The position numbers and the translations under genes are program-made. Shown here one piece after another: positions 8,742-17,865 of a DNA stretch of 64,000 bases. The DNA comes from UBA6772 sp965183875. Its GTDB lineage: Bacteria > Bacteroidota > Bacteroidia > Flavobacteriales > UBA7430. The notes under the pieces are model-generated. The model did not search any database. It was not told the DNA's origin and worked only from the letters and a program-made list of their open reading frames with translations. Within the stretch, counting starts at the first letter, position 1. Each line of letters opens with the position of its first letter. The stretch covers positions 62,001-126,000 of the forward strand of contig CBCYMK010000018.1 of the NCBI GenBank assembly GCA_965183875.1. Direction: 5' to 3'.

Positions 8742-9344
8742 ATGTCATTTTTCACACTTTTATGGGAAGGAATAAAAGCTACATCCACAATTGAATGGCT
8801 AGCAGTTCTATCCAGTATCATTTATGTTATTCTAGCAGCAAAAAGAAGTATTCTTTGTTGGCTATTTGCGTTTATTGGTTCTATACTCTTTGTTTATCTA
8901 TGTTATATTGGTCAATTATACATCGAATCTATTTTACAGTTATTTTATGTGGTAATGGCTATTGTAGGTTGGCTAACTTGGAAGAATTCAAATTCAGATG
9001 AATTATTGATAAAAAAGTGGGCAATAAAAAAGCACCTTATCAATATACTTATAAGTGGTTTTATCGCTGTACTAATAGGATATGGCTTCGATACTTATAC
9101 ATCACAAGCTAATCCATATATAGATGCTTTTACTACCTGCTATAGTTTATATGCGACTTTTATGGTTACACGAAAGATTCTAGGCAACTGGATCTACTGG
9201 ATTGTTATTGACCTTGTCTCAATTTACCTGTATGCACAAAGAGATTACTATCTTACAGCTGTACAATACGCATTGTTTACACTATTAGCAGTGTATGGTT
9301 ATATGGTTTGGAGAAAAGAATATAAGCTTCAAAAGCAATGCTAA
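8742..9344 (+). CDS. PnuC-family vitamin transporter (PnuC or PnuT)
   Basis: The 200-residue membrane protein has about seven segments and family marks: IEWLAVLSSIIYVILAAKRSILCW, then QLYIESILQLFYVVMAIVGWLTWKN, with tryptophans at the expected substrate positions. PnuC proteins carry nicotinamide riboside and PnuT relatives carry thiamine. The last 7 nt overlap a NadR-like kinase, which suggests trapping by phosphorylation. A TPP riboswitch and a TonB receptor follow directly, which points to thiamine instead; the substrate is therefore left open. Confidence 0.85.
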   Translation: MSFFTLLWEGIKATSTIEWLAVLSSIIYVILAAKRSILCWLFAFIGSILFVYLCYIGQLYIESILQLFYVVMAIVGWLTWKNSNSDELLIKKWAIKKHLINILISGFIAVLIGYGFDTYTSQANPYIDAFTTCYSLYATFMVTRKILGNWIYWIVIDLVSIYLYAQRDYYLTAVQYALFTLLAVYGYMVWRKEYKLQKQC

Positions 9345-9844
9345 AAATAGCTATAACAGGGCCAGAATCTACAGGTAAAACTACTTTAGCTCTTGCCTTA
9401 TCCGAGTATTTTAAAGTTTCTTTTATACCTGAATATGCGCGAGAGTATTTAGAAAAAAGGAATGGGAATTATGAGCAATCAGATTTAGATACCATCGCTA
9501 AAGGGCAGCTAAAAAGTTTAGAATCTTCACTAGATAAAATAATTATTTGCGATTCCGACTTCTCTGTTCTCGAAATATGGTCTCAATATAAATACAAAAA
9601 AATATCGGAATTGATCTGTTCATTAGTCGGTAAAAAACTGTTTGATCTTCATATTCTTTGCAGTCCAGACATACCTTGGGAAGCAGACCCACTAAGAGAA
9701 AATCAAAATTCTAGAGAACATTTATTTGAGCTCTACAAAAAATCTTTACTACAAAACAACAAGCATTTCATCGTAGTAAATGGTAGTCCTAAAAATCGTT
9801 TAGAAAAAAGTTTAGAAGCAATAGATGCTCTTATAAAACTTTGA
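9338..9844 (+). CDS. NadR-like P-loop kinase (AAA_28 family)
   Basis: The 168-residue protein is the P-loop kinase half of NadR without the adenylyltransferase domain. It starts MLKIAITGPESTGKTTLALALSEYF (Walker A GPESTGKT) and has PEYAREYLE and ICDSDFSVLEIWSQYKY typical of ribosylnicotinamide kinase domains. It overlaps the PnuC-like gene by 7 nt, so the two are expected to work together: uptake then phosphorylation to hold the vitamin inside. Whether it phosphorylates nicotinamide riboside or thiamine is not decided by sequence. Confidence 0.8.
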   Translation: MLKIAITGPESTGKTTLALALSEYFKVSFIPEYAREYLEKRNGNYEQSDLDTIAKGQLKSLESSLDKIIICDSDFSVLEIWSQYKYKKISELICSLVGKKLFDLHILCSPDIPWEADPLRENQNSREHLFELYKKSLLQNNKHFIVVNGSPKNRLEKSLEAIDALIKL

Positions 9845-9846
9845 TG

Positions 9847-9854
9847 TAGTTTTG
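9847..9854 (+). promoter_or_regulatory. -7 box of the TPP-riboswitch transcript
   Basis: TAGTTTTG matches TAnnTTTG exactly and begins 3 nt after the kinase stop codon. It would start an RNA near 9860, just before the riboswitch, so the receptor gene has its own promoter. Confidence 0.55.
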
Positions 9855-9857
9855 CAT

Positions 9858-9945
9858 CGTCTCTAAGGGGTGCTGCTTTTTTTTTGCGGCTGAGATTATA
9901 CCCATTTAACCTGTTCAGGATAATGCCTGCGAAGGGAAGTGATAT
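9858..9945 (+). promoter_or_regulatory. TPP riboswitch (THI element)
   Basis: The conserved TPP aptamer pieces are all present in order: GGGGTGC (9867-9873), CTGAGA (9890-9895), ACCC (9900-9903), ACCTG (9909-9913), GGATAATGCCTGCG and AAGGGA (9918-9937). Downstream, CCCCTT at 9976-9981 is complementary to AAGGGG at 9865-9870 and could form the alternative pairing. It lies directly before the TonB receptor gene, implying that receptor expression falls when thiamine pyrophosphate is plentiful. Confidence 0.95.
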
Positions 9946-10004
9946 AAAGAGCTAAAACTAATACTATAGAATTAGCCCCTTGTTCTTGGTTTATATTTTA
10001 AAAT

Positions 10005-12473
10005 ATGAAAACAAGAATTTTTTCAAAAATCTGTGGTTTGATCCTATTCATGCCCTTATTGGCCTTTTCTCAAAATACCATTACCGGTATAGTAAAAGGA
10101 AACGATGGAACATTGCTTCCAGATGTTAAAGTAGAAATCCAAGAAACTTTTTTTAAGACCTATACAAATACCCAAGGGGCTTTTGAATTTGGTAAATTAA
10201 AAACTGGAGAATACCAATTAAACTTTTCTAATGCCGGTTTTGCTTCACGTAGTAAAACAGTAAACTTAGCTGGAACAGACCAAGAGTTTACCATCGTGCT
10301 AACAAAACATGCACAACTAATTAGCGAGGTAACCGTTTCTGCTATTAGAGCAAATGAAAAAACACCTACCACCTATTCTGAAGTAAGTCTAGAAGAAATT
10401 GAAGAGAATAACTTTGGGCAAGACTTACCGTACATCCTTAACACTCTACCTTCTACAGTGGTTACTTCTGATGCTGGAGCTGGTGTAGGATATACAGGAA
10501 TTAGAATTCGTGGTATTGACCCAACAAGAACAAACGTTACCATAAATGGTATTCCAGTAAACGATTCTGAATCGCATGGTGTATACTGGGTAAACATGCC
10601 AGACTTTGCATCTTCGGTAAACAATATACAAGTTCAACGTGGTGTAGGTACCTCATCTAATGGAGCTTCTGCTTTTGGTGCGAGTATTAATATGGAAACA
10701 AATACACTAAACACTGAAGCTTATGGTATACTAGATAACTCTATTGGATCATTTAACACTTCTAGAAATACGGTTAAAGCTGGTACAGGATTAATCAATG
10801 ATAAATTTACTATCGATACCCGTTTATCTACTATTAAGTCTGATGGTTATATAAACAGATCAGCTTCTAAATTACAGTCTTACTATATGTCTGGTGCGTG
10901 GTTAGGAGAAAACTCTATTCTTAGAGCTACACTATTTAGTGGGAAAGAAAAAACTGCTCAAGCATGGTATGGTACTCCTGAATCTGTGATAAATGGAGAT
11001 CAAGATGAAATTACAGCGTATGCAGAGCGCAATTGGGTAAGTGATAGCGATAGAAATAACTTATTAACAGCTGGTAGAAAATACAACTACTACACCTATG
11101 ATAATGAGGTTGATAATTATAAACAAGACCACTATCAGTTACACTTTAATCACACTTTTAACAGCAGCCTAAAACTGAGTAGTGCAGCACACTATACTAG
11201 AGGTAAAGGATATTACGAGCAGTACAAAGCAGGAGAAGATTTTAGCGACTACGGATTCACTAATATTACAATTTCAGATAGTACTATTACTTCTACAGAT
11301 TTAATTCGTAGAAAATGGTTAGACAACCACTTTTATGGTGGAATCTTTTCTCTAAGCTACGATAAAGAGGCACTTAACCTAACTTTTGGTGGTGGTGCAA
11401 ATAAATATACAGGAGCTCACTTTGGTGAGGTAATATGGGCAGAATATTCATCAGACAGTAATATTAGAGATCGTTATTACGATAATGATGGTGAAAAATT
11501 TGAAGCACATTCGTACTTAAAGGGTACTTATAAATTAGATGGATTTACCGTTTATGGTGACTTACAATACAGACATATAAACTATTCATTTTTAGGTATA
11601 GATGAGGTTAATGGTGCTATAGAAGCCGTAGACCAAACAAAGACATTCAACTTTGTGAATCCTAAAATTGGTTTAATGTACGACTATAATGAGCGTAACA
11701 ACACCTATATTTCTTTAGCAGTTGCCAATAGAGAACCTGTAAGAGCTGACTTTAGAGAGAGTACTCCAGACAACCAACCTAAAACAGAAAACTTAATAAA
11801 CCTGGAAGCTGGTTACCGTTATAAAGGACATAACTTAATGGTAAATGCAAATGCATACTATATGCACTACACCGACCAATTGGTGTTAACAGGACAAATT
11901 AACGATGTTGGTGGATACACTAGAACTAATGTAGATATTAGCCACCGTGCCGGTTTAGAATTGGAAGCTGGTTACCGTTTAACAAATAAGTTAAGCCTTA
12001 CTGGTAACGCTACTTTCAGTAATAATAAGATTAAAGAGTTTAACGAGTATGTATCTATAAATGATGAAAACTGGGATCTAATAGGACAAGACACAAAAGC
12101 ACACACCAACTCAGACCTAGCTTTCTCTCCAAATATTATAGCATCTGCTGGTTTACAATATGAGCCTTTAGAAGGATTAAGCATTAACCTATTAGGAAAG
12201 CACGTAGGAGATCAATTTCTTGATAATACCTCTACAGAAACGCGTAAGCTAAATGCATATACTACCTGTAACTTACAAGTTAACTATACCCTTAAAGATG
12301 TATTGTTTAAAGAAATGACCTTTGGTTTATTAGTAAACAATATGTTCAATGAGGTATACGAAAACAATGGGTATACTTGGGGCTATATAGCTGGAGGAGA
12401 AAGAACCGTAGAGAATTTCTACTACCCACAATCAGGAAGAAACTTCATGCTGAGAGTCCTATTTAAATTATAG
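10005..12473 (+). CDS. TonB-dependent receptor, predicted thiamine uptake
   Basis: The 822-residue outer membrane protein has a signal peptide ending LLAFSQ, a carboxypeptidase-like regulatory domain (about residues 24-105, TITGIVKGNDGTLLPDV), a plug domain (about 115-235, with TGIRIRGIDPTRTNVTINGIPVNDSESHG) and a beta-barrel ending in LRVLFKL with a terminal aromatic-rich strand. It is the only gene after the TPP riboswitch, so thiamine or a precursor is the likely cargo. It would work with the PnuC-like permease encoded just upstream. A terminator follows. Confidence 0.9.
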   Translation: MKTRIFSKICGLILFMPLLAFSQNTITGIVKGNDGTLLPDVKVEIQETFFKTYTNTQGAFEFGKLKTGEYQLNFSNAGFASRSKTVNLAGTDQEFTIVLTKHAQLISEVTVSAIRANEKTPTTYSEVSLEEIEENNFGQDLPYILNTLPSTVVTSDAGAGVGYTGIRIRGIDPTRTNVTINGIPVNDSESHGVYWVNMPDFASSVNNIQVQRGVGTSSNGASAFGASINMETNTLNTEAYGILDNSIGSFNTSRNTVKAGTGLINDKFTIDTRLSTIKSDGYINRSASKLQSYYMSGAWLGENSILRATLFSGKEKTAQAWYGTPESVINGDQDEITAYAERNWVSDSDRNNLLTAGRKYNYYTYDNEVDNYKQDHYQLHFNHTFNSSLKLSSAAHYTRGKGYYEQYKAGEDFSDYGFTNITISDSTITSTDLIRRKWLDNHFYGGIFSLSYDKEALNLTFGGGANKYTGAHFGEVIWAEYSSDSNIRDRYYDNDGEKFEAHSYLKGTYKLDGFTVYGDLQYRHINYSFLGIDEVNGAIEAVDQTKTFNFVNPKIGLMYDYNERNNTYISLAVANREPVRADFRESTPDNQPKTENLINLEAGYRYKGHNLMVNANAYYMHYTDQLVLTGQINDVGGYTRTNVDISHRAGLELEAGYRLTNKLSLTGNATFSNNKIKEFNEYVSINDENWDLIGQDTKAHTNSDLAFSPNIIASAGLQYEPLEGLSINLLGKHVGDQFLDNTSTETRKLNAYTTCNLQVNYTLKDVLFKEMTFGLLVNNMFNEVYENNGYTWGYIAGGERTVENFYYPQSGRNFMLRVLFKL

Positions 12474-12534
12474 GTACAAAAGTAAAGTTGGTTTTGTGAA
12501 TCTACAAACAACCAAATAATTAGATTGAATTACT

Positions 12535-12570
12535 AAGCCTTGCTTACCTTCGGGTGGCAAGGCTTATTTT
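12535..12570 (+). terminator. Terminator after the TonB receptor
   Basis: A 9-bp stem AAGCCTTGC/GCAAGGCTT with an inner ACC-TTCG-GGT hairpin (UUCG loop), followed by a T-rich stretch TATTTTATTT. The rest of the spacer to 12789 holds only a -7 box at 12627. Confidence 0.85.
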
Positions 12571-12626
12571 ATTTAAATGCTTTTTAAAATACTTGACTGT
12601 AAAAATTTCTTAGCTTGCTATTTATC

Positions 12627-12634
12627 TATCTTTG
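12627..12634 (+). promoter_or_regulatory. Possible -7 box for rlmF
   Basis: TATCTTTG matches TAnnTTTG. It lies 155 nt before the rlmF start, giving a long leader in which I see no known riboswitch. Confidence 0.4.
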
Positions 12635-12789
12635 CGAATAATTAAAGGAATACACTTTATTAGTATTCAAATAGTACAACAGCAATTCTATTTACTGTAA
12701 ACTAGTGCCTATAATAGCAAAGGGCTAAATAGTACTTATCTATTTTATAGATAGCTTACGTACTACGCACATAACAAAAAAGAACAAGA

Positions 12790-13764
12790 ATGTCAGCAGA
12801 TAAAAAAACAATAGAAAAATCAAGGTTACACGCTAGAAATAAAAACAGAGATCGATACGACCTAGCAGCACTGGTAAATGTAAACTCTAATTTAAAAGCA
12901 TTTGTAAAGCCAAATAAAAGAGGCGATGACTCTGTAGACTTTTCAAATCCTGAAGCAGTAAAACTTTTGAATACCGCTTTACTTAATCACTATTATGGGA
13001 TTGAGAACTGGGAATTCCCAGACGAGAACCTATGTCCACCTATCCCAGGAAGAGCAGACTATATACACCATATAGCAGATTTATTAAGTGGTAGTAACTT
13101 TGGGCGCATTCCTGAAGGAGATAAAGTTACCTGTTTTGATATAGGTACAGGAGCGAGCTGCATCTACCCTATTATTGGAGTTACAGAATACAAATGGAAA
13201 TTTATTGCTTCAGACATCAATGAAGACTCTTTAGCAAATTCCCAAAATATAATTGAAGCTAACGATTCTTTGAAAGGATCGATTGAATGCAGGTTACAGC
13301 AAAACCCTAAAAATATCTTTAGAGGTGTTATAACAAAAGAAGACAAAGTTGATATTTCTATCTGTAATCCTCCTTTTCATTCTTCATTAGAAGAAGCGCA
13401 AAAAGGTACACGCAGAAAAATAAAAAACCTAACTGGTAAAACAGAAGAATCTCCAGAACTTAATTTTGCAGGTATTAGCCAGGAACTTATCTGCGAAGGT
13501 GGTGAAGCTAAATTTCTCGAAAATATGATTCAAGAAAGTAAATCCTACGCGAAAAACTGCTTTTGGTTTTCTACGTTAGTCTCTAAACAATCGAACGTTA
13601 AAAGAGTTTGTAAAAGCTTAGAAACGATTAAAGCCAGACAGGTAAGAACAATCCCTATGGGAACAGGAAATAAATCTAGCCGTATAGTTGCTTGGACATT
13701 CTTATCGGAAGCGGAACAAAAAGAGTGGAGAGAAACTCGTTGGGAAACGAAAGAGAAAAATTAA
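12790..13764 (+). CDS. rlmF: 23S rRNA (adenine(1618)-N(6))-methyltransferase
   Basis: RlmF methylates A1618 of 23S rRNA using S-adenosylmethionine. The 324-residue protein shows the family N-terminus SRLHARNKNRDRYDLAAL, the SAM site DIGTGASCIYPIIG and the catalytic NPPF box (ICNPPFHSS) of N6-adenine methyltransferases. Length is in the usual range. A pseudouridine synthase gene follows 21 nt downstream, so the two may be co-transcribed. Confidence 0.93.
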   Translation: MSADKKTIEKSRLHARNKNRDRYDLAALVNVNSNLKAFVKPNKRGDDSVDFSNPEAVKLLNTALLNHYYGIENWEFPDENLCPPIPGRADYIHHIADLLSGSNFGRIPEGDKVTCFDIGTGASCIYPIIGVTEYKWKFIASDINEDSLANSQNIIEANDSLKGSIECRLQQNPKNIFRGVITKEDKVDISICNPPFHSSLEEAQKGTRRKIKNLTGKTEESPELNFAGISQELICEGGEAKFLENMIQESKSYAKNCFWFSTLVSKQSNVKRVCKSLETIKARQVRTIPMGTGNKSSRIVAWTFLSEAEQKEWRETRWETKEKN

Positions 13765-13785
13765 ACATACTAGTAAATAACTAAA

Positions 13786-14451
13786 GTGCAAGGGCTCGAA
13801 ATAGTACACGAAAACAACGATTTTATTGTTGTGAATAAACAGGCTGGTCTCATAAGTGAGAAAAGCCCTTTTGAGGCTATTACTGTAGAGAGCAAAGTCC
13901 ATAAACACTTATTAGAAAAAAAACGCAAAGCTTTTATTGGCGTAATACACAGGCTCGACAGAGTTACTAGTGGTGTATTAATATTTGCTAAAAAGAAAGG
14001 TATACTTGTAGCTTTTAATAAGCTCTTTAGTAAACGAGAAATTCAAAAAACTTATTTGGCTATTGTACAAAACGAACCACCTAAAGACCGTGGTGAATTA
14101 CTAAATTATCTTGTAAAAAATAATTTAGATAAAAGAGCCGATGTGGAGCAGTCCGCCTCTAAAGAGGCCAAAGAAAGTATTCTTACTTATAAAGTAATAG
14201 CTAAAAATAATTTTGGATACCTACTAGAAGTGAAACCTAAAACCGGTAGGTTTCACCAAATCAGGGCTCAGCTAGCACATATCGGACTTCCTATTATTGG
14301 GGATGAGAAATACGGATCTACTAAAGAATACCAAAACTTATCGGTTTGTTTACACGCTTGGAAACTGACTTATAAATCGCTAGACACGGGAAAATTAATT
14401 ACTTGGGAAGCAGCAATGCCAAAAAATGAATTTTGGGAATTTAAACTATAA
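13786..14451 (+). CDS. RluA-family RNA pseudouridine synthase
   Basis: The 221-residue enzyme turns uridine into pseudouridine in RNA. It has the catalytic motif HRLDRVTSGVLIFAK (aspartate in HRLDR) and the later GRFHQIRAQLAHIGLPIIGDEKYG. There is no S4 domain at the N-terminus, as in the short RluA/TruC-like branch. The start is GTG at 13786; no better ATG precedes MQGLEIVHENNDFIVVNK. The exact RNA target cannot be told. Confidence 0.88.
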   Translation: MQGLEIVHENNDFIVVNKQAGLISEKSPFEAITVESKVHKHLLEKKRKAFIGVIHRLDRVTSGVLIFAKKKGILVAFNKLFSKREIQKTYLAIVQNEPPKDRGELLNYLVKNNLDKRADVEQSASKEAKESILTYKVIAKNNFGYLLEVKPKTGRFHQIRAQLAHIGLPIIGDEKYGSTKEYQNLSVCLHAWKLTYKSLDTGKLITWEAAMPKNEFWEFKL

Positions 14452-14467
14452 TTAAAATAAGGTGCTC

Positions 14468-15511
14468 TTATTTCTTTAAAATAGTATTTGCCAGGTACAA
14501 AGCATCTTTAGCAACCCCACCTAAAGTAGCAGAGCCACGGGTATACATCCATGGTAGACCAATAAAGTATAAGCCATCAATATTACATACACCTCTATAA
14601 TTCTTAGGGTAGTTATTTTCATCAAGTTCTAAACCTTCAATCCACTGAAAGTTAGGGCGATAACCTGTAGCCCAAACAATGTTTTTTATAGTTGATACAT
14701 TCATCTTTTCGAAGAACATATCAGTACCTATAGCATCTTTAGTTCTACCTACAGCAACAACATTAGTTCTGGCTAAAATCTCTTTTACATCTGTACCTAT
14801 TACTGGTTGAACAGTAGAATTGATCTTTTTACCAATCCAGCTATACTTAGTAAAACTCAAAAATCCTATTAGCTTAAACCACCACCAAAGAGTTTTTCCT
14901 AAAAATTGTTGTGGTATAGATTTCACATTAGTATTACCTGAAAAATAAACCGTTTTAGTAGCGTCTTTAGAAATTTCATCTAAAATTTGGTAGCCTGAAT
15001 CTCCAGCTCCCACAACTAAAACATCACCTTCTTGTAATTGCTTACTAGACTTATAATAATTACTGTGCATCTGAAGGGTATCTTCAGAAATTTTTGTGTG
15101 ACATGGAGGGTTATAAGGGATATGAAACGGGCCAGTAGCAACTATAACTGCCTCGCACGCTATAGTTCCGTCCTTATGCTCTACTAAAAATGAACCATTT
15201 TCTTTTTTCTCTACTCCAGTGATCAAAGTATTAAATTGCATCTCAAACCCATAGTGCGAGACATAAGATTTGAAGTAGTTAGCAACTTCAAATTTATTCG
15301 GGTAATACCCTCTAGGGGCGTCAAACTTTAAGCCAGGTAAATGATTGTATTCTGTAGGAGTAAATAACTTTAAGGAGTCCCAACGGTTTAACCATGAAGC
15401 GCCAATTTCTTTATCGCCATCAACAATTAAAAAATCTTTATTACTCTTTTTTAAATGATACGCCATAGCCAATCCAGCCTGGCCACCACCTATAATAACA
15501 TAATCCAACAT
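14468..15511 (-). CDS. Flavin-containing monooxygenase-like NAD(P)/FAD oxidoreductase
   Basis: The 347-residue protein has two dinucleotide-binding motifs: IIGGGQAGLAMAYHL at the N-terminus for FAD and VVGAGDSGYQI near residue 170 for NAD(P)H, with ATGPFHIP and WATGYRPNF between and after. This pattern fits the CzcO/YhiN-type and plant YUCCA-like flavoprotein monooxygenases. The substrate is unknown. It stands alone on the minus strand, ending 17 nt past the convergent pseudouridine synthase gene. Confidence 0.82.
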   Translation of the reverse strand: MLDYVIIGGGQAGLAMAYHLKKSNKDFLIVDGDKEIGASWLNRWDSLKLFTPTEYNHLPGLKFDAPRGYYPNKFEVANYFKSYVSHYGFEMQFNTLITGVEKKENGSFLVEHKDGTIACEAVIVATGPFHIPYNPPCHTKISEDTLQMHSNYYKSSKQLQEGDVLVVGAGDSGYQILDEISKDATKTVYFSGNTNVKSIPQQFLGKTLWWWFKLIGFLSFTKYSWIGKKINSTVQPVIGTDVKEILARTNVVAVGRTKDAIGTDMFFEKMNVSTIKNIVWATGYRPNFQWIEGLELDENNYPKNYRGVCNIDGLYFIGLPWMYTRGSATLGGVAKDALYLANTILKK

Positions 15512-15709
15512 TCTGTACCGCTTATATTAATGAGGAACAAATGTAATTACAAAAGCACAATTAGCTACTAAGAATCAAAAATAATAGACATGATTTTAAT
15601 TAGTATTAATTTCAAATTTAGCTCAAACTAAAAAAATCAATGTATATATTTATAGAGACTGGAATACGTATAAACGATGAGTAGTATACCACAGTAAATC
15701 TAGAAGATA

Positions 15710-16075
15710 ATGGCATTCGACGAATACTTAGGAGATAGAATAAGACAGAGTTTAAATAACAAAAACATTCATTTTACAGAAATGAAGATGATGGGTGGCT
15801 TGTGTTTTAAAGTAGACGAGAAAATGATCTGCGGTATTCATATAGATAAAAAATATGGCGATAGCTTATTGATGCTTCGCATAGGTGAGGAAGAGTATAA
15901 AATTCAAATAGATAAAGAAGAATGCTTACCCATGGATTTTACGGGTAGACCTATGAAAGGCTATATTTATGTAACTCCTGATGGATTTGATACCGATGAG
16001 AATCTAGACTACTGGCTTGGACTCACTATTGTATTTACCCCCTTTGCTGAGGCAAGTAAGAAAAGGTCAAAATAA
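15710..16075 (+). CDS. TfoX N-terminal domain protein
   Basis: The 121-residue protein matches the stand-alone TfoX N-terminal family: KMMGGLCFKVDEKMICGIHIDKKYGDSLLMLRIG near the middle and a closing aromatic stretch GYIYVTPDGFDTDENLDYWLGL. Such small proteins are common; TfoX itself controls competence in gammaproteobacteria, but that role cannot be assumed here. The next gene starts 13 nt downstream, so they are likely co-transcribed. Confidence 0.8.
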   Translation: MAFDEYLGDRIRQSLNNKNIHFTEMKMMGGLCFKVDEKMICGIHIDKKYGDSLLMLRIGEEEYKIQIDKEECLPMDFTGRPMKGYIYVTPDGFDTDENLDYWLGLTIVFTPFAEASKKRSK

Positions 16076-16088
16076 CAACTATATAAGA

Positions 16089-17204
16089 ATGGCAGAATTA
16101 CTCAAAAATGTTTACAGCGAAACCTTCTTTAGAAAATTTCTAAACGTAATAGCTATTATTGTGCCTGACTTTAACAATGAAGCTTTCTTAAATTCTATAT
16201 ACGATGGCAACTGGGAAGAAAAAACTCTTAAACAGAGGATGCGCCATATAAGTATCTGCTTAAACAGGCAACTAACTAATGAGTATCCTTCGAACCTAAA
16301 TTTTATATTGCGCTTGATTCCTGAATTAGAGAAACATGGTTTTAAGCCTGATGGTTTAGAATTTATCTTCCTACCAGATTTCGTAGAAATTTATGGTTTA
16401 GAAAACTACGATTGCTCCATAAAAGCAATAGAAATAATTACTCAATTTGTGAGCTGTGAATTTGCTGTTAGACCTTTCATACAGAATCACAGAGAGGAAA
16501 TGCTTAAACAACTCTTAGTGTGGTCTAATCACAAACACCCAAGCGTAAGGAGACTCGCAACTGAAGGATGTAGACCTAGACTCCCTTGGGGAATGGCACT
16601 GAGTTCTTTTAAAGAAAACCCAGAACCTATAATCCCCCTACTAGAAAACCTTAAAAATGATTCTTCTGAATATGTAAGGAGAAGTGTAGCCAATAATTTA
16701 AATGACATTTCAAAAGACCACCCCGAACGAGTACTTAAACTTGGTCGTAAATGGATTGGAAAAACCAAAGAAACAGATGCACTAATAAAACATGGATGCC
16801 GAACCTTATTAAAAAAGGGAGATAGTACAGCAATGAAACTTTTTGGTTTTGGAAAACTCAATGATATCTACTTAAAGGATTTCGAAATTATTAATACAGC
16901 AGTGAAAATTGGAGAATATTTAGAATTTTCATTTAGCATAGAAAACAGTAGTTCCCAAGATCGAAAAATCCGATTAGAATACGCTCTATATTTCCTACTC
17001 GCAAACAATACTCGGTCAAAAAAAGTTTTTAAAATTAGTGAGAAAACCTATAGCAAAAACTCAACTTCCACAGTAATAAAAAGGCACTCGTTTAAGATAA
17101 TTTCTACTCGAAAATATTATGAAGGTATACAGAGCTTAGGTATTGTCTTAAATGGAGAAGAATTAAAAAAAGAAAACTTCAAACTAATACAAACCACTTT
17201 ATAG
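16089..17204 (+). CDS. AlkD-like DNA alkylation repair protein (HEAT repeats)
   Basis: The 371-residue, mostly helical protein resembles the AlkC/AlkD-type HEAT-repeat glycosylases: RQRMRHISICL-like repeats at the start and a strong central block SNHKHPSVRRLATEGCRPRLPWGMAL followed by NLKNDSSEYVRRSVANNLNDISKDHPERVLKLGRKWIG. AlkD relatives remove positively charged alkyl bases. The start at 16089 (ATG) is taken because the longer frame overlaps tfoX-N and lacks a good start. The C-terminal 100 residues look like a separate beta-rich domain. Confidence 0.8.
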   Translation: MAELLKNVYSETFFRKFLNVIAIIVPDFNNEAFLNSIYDGNWEEKTLKQRMRHISICLNRQLTNEYPSNLNFILRLIPELEKHGFKPDGLEFIFLPDFVEIYGLENYDCSIKAIEIITQFVSCEFAVRPFIQNHREEMLKQLLVWSNHKHPSVRRLATEGCRPRLPWGMALSSFKENPEPIIPLLENLKNDSSEYVRRSVANNLNDISKDHPERVLKLGRKWIGKTKETDALIKHGCRTLLKKGDSTAMKLFGFGKLNDIYLKDFEIINTAVKIGEYLEFSFSIENSSSQDRKIRLEYALYFLLANNTRSKKVFKISEKTYSKNSTSTVIKRHSFKIISTRKYYEGIQSLGIVLNGEELKKENFKLIQTTL

Positions 17205-17248
17205 CCAAATCAAATTCTAGCTCATCATTAAACTTTACAACACTCTTC

Positions 17249-17279
17249 TTGTACCGAACGGTCTGTTTGTGTATATTTA
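17249..17279 (+). promoter_or_regulatory. Promoter and likely TetR operator
   Basis: TTG at 17249-17251 and TATATTTA at 17272-17279 are 20 nt apart and fit a -33/-7 pair (last base of -7 differs). Between them lies ACCG-AA-CGGT (17253-17262), a form common in TetR operators. The implied transcript start falls at or next to the ATG at 17284, so the mRNA may be leaderless. Confidence 0.5.
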
Positions 17280-17283
17280 CCTC

Positions 17284-17859
17284 ATGAATATAAAACACGA
17301 TAGAGAAAAAGTACTTAAAAAGGGAATTAAACTCTTTTGGGATCAAGGGTATAGCAACCTAGGAGTAGATAAGATTTGTAAAACTACCGGTATGACCAAA
17401 GGTGCCTTTTACAACGCCTACAAATCAAAAGAAAACTTTTTACTTCAGTGTTTAGAAAGCTATAACCAAACCAATATTAAATTTCTAGAGGAATTACTCA
17501 ATAAAACGGAAAACTCGGCTATAAACAGACTTAAAGACATGTATATATACATGCTCAAGGATCAACCCAATCAAAACTATGCAGGATGTATGATGAACAA
17601 TATGATGTCTGAGGTAGGCTCCCTAAATGAGAAAGTCGCTCAAACCACAGAACAATCATTTAACAATTTGTTACAGGTGATAGAACCTGTGGTAAAAGAG
17701 GCACAAGAAGAAGGGGGAATTACATGTAAGGTAGATTCAGAATCTATAACCGAACTCATACATACTTCATTTTTTGGAATCTTAACAAGAGCAAAAACGA
17801 CCAAGGATTCAACGAAGGCAATTCATACAATTACTACATTACTTAACTCACTTAAATAA
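17284..17859 (+). CDS. TetR/AcrR family regulator
   Basis: The roughly 191-residue regulator has an N-terminal helix-turn-helix (GIKLFWDQGYSNLGVDKICKTTGMTKGAFYNAYKSKENFLLQCL) and a ligand-binding helical domain with YAGCMMNNMMSEVG, as in the group of TetR proteins with TetR_C_16-like domains. The ATG at 17284 is preferred over 17269 because the latter would overlap the -7 box. It heads an operon with two SRPBCC proteins 6-10 nt apart and probably represses it through the ACCGAACGGT site upstream. Confidence 0.88.
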   Translation: MNIKHDREKVLKKGIKLFWDQGYSNLGVDKICKTTGMTKGAFYNAYKSKENFLLQCLESYNQTNIKFLEELLNKTENSAINRLKDMYIYMLKDQPNQNYAGCMMNNMMSEVGSLNEKVAQTTEQSFNNLLQVIEPVVKEAQEEGGITCKVDSESITELIHTSFFGILTRAKTTKDSTKAIHTITTLLNSLK

Positions 17860-17865
17860 GTAGAT

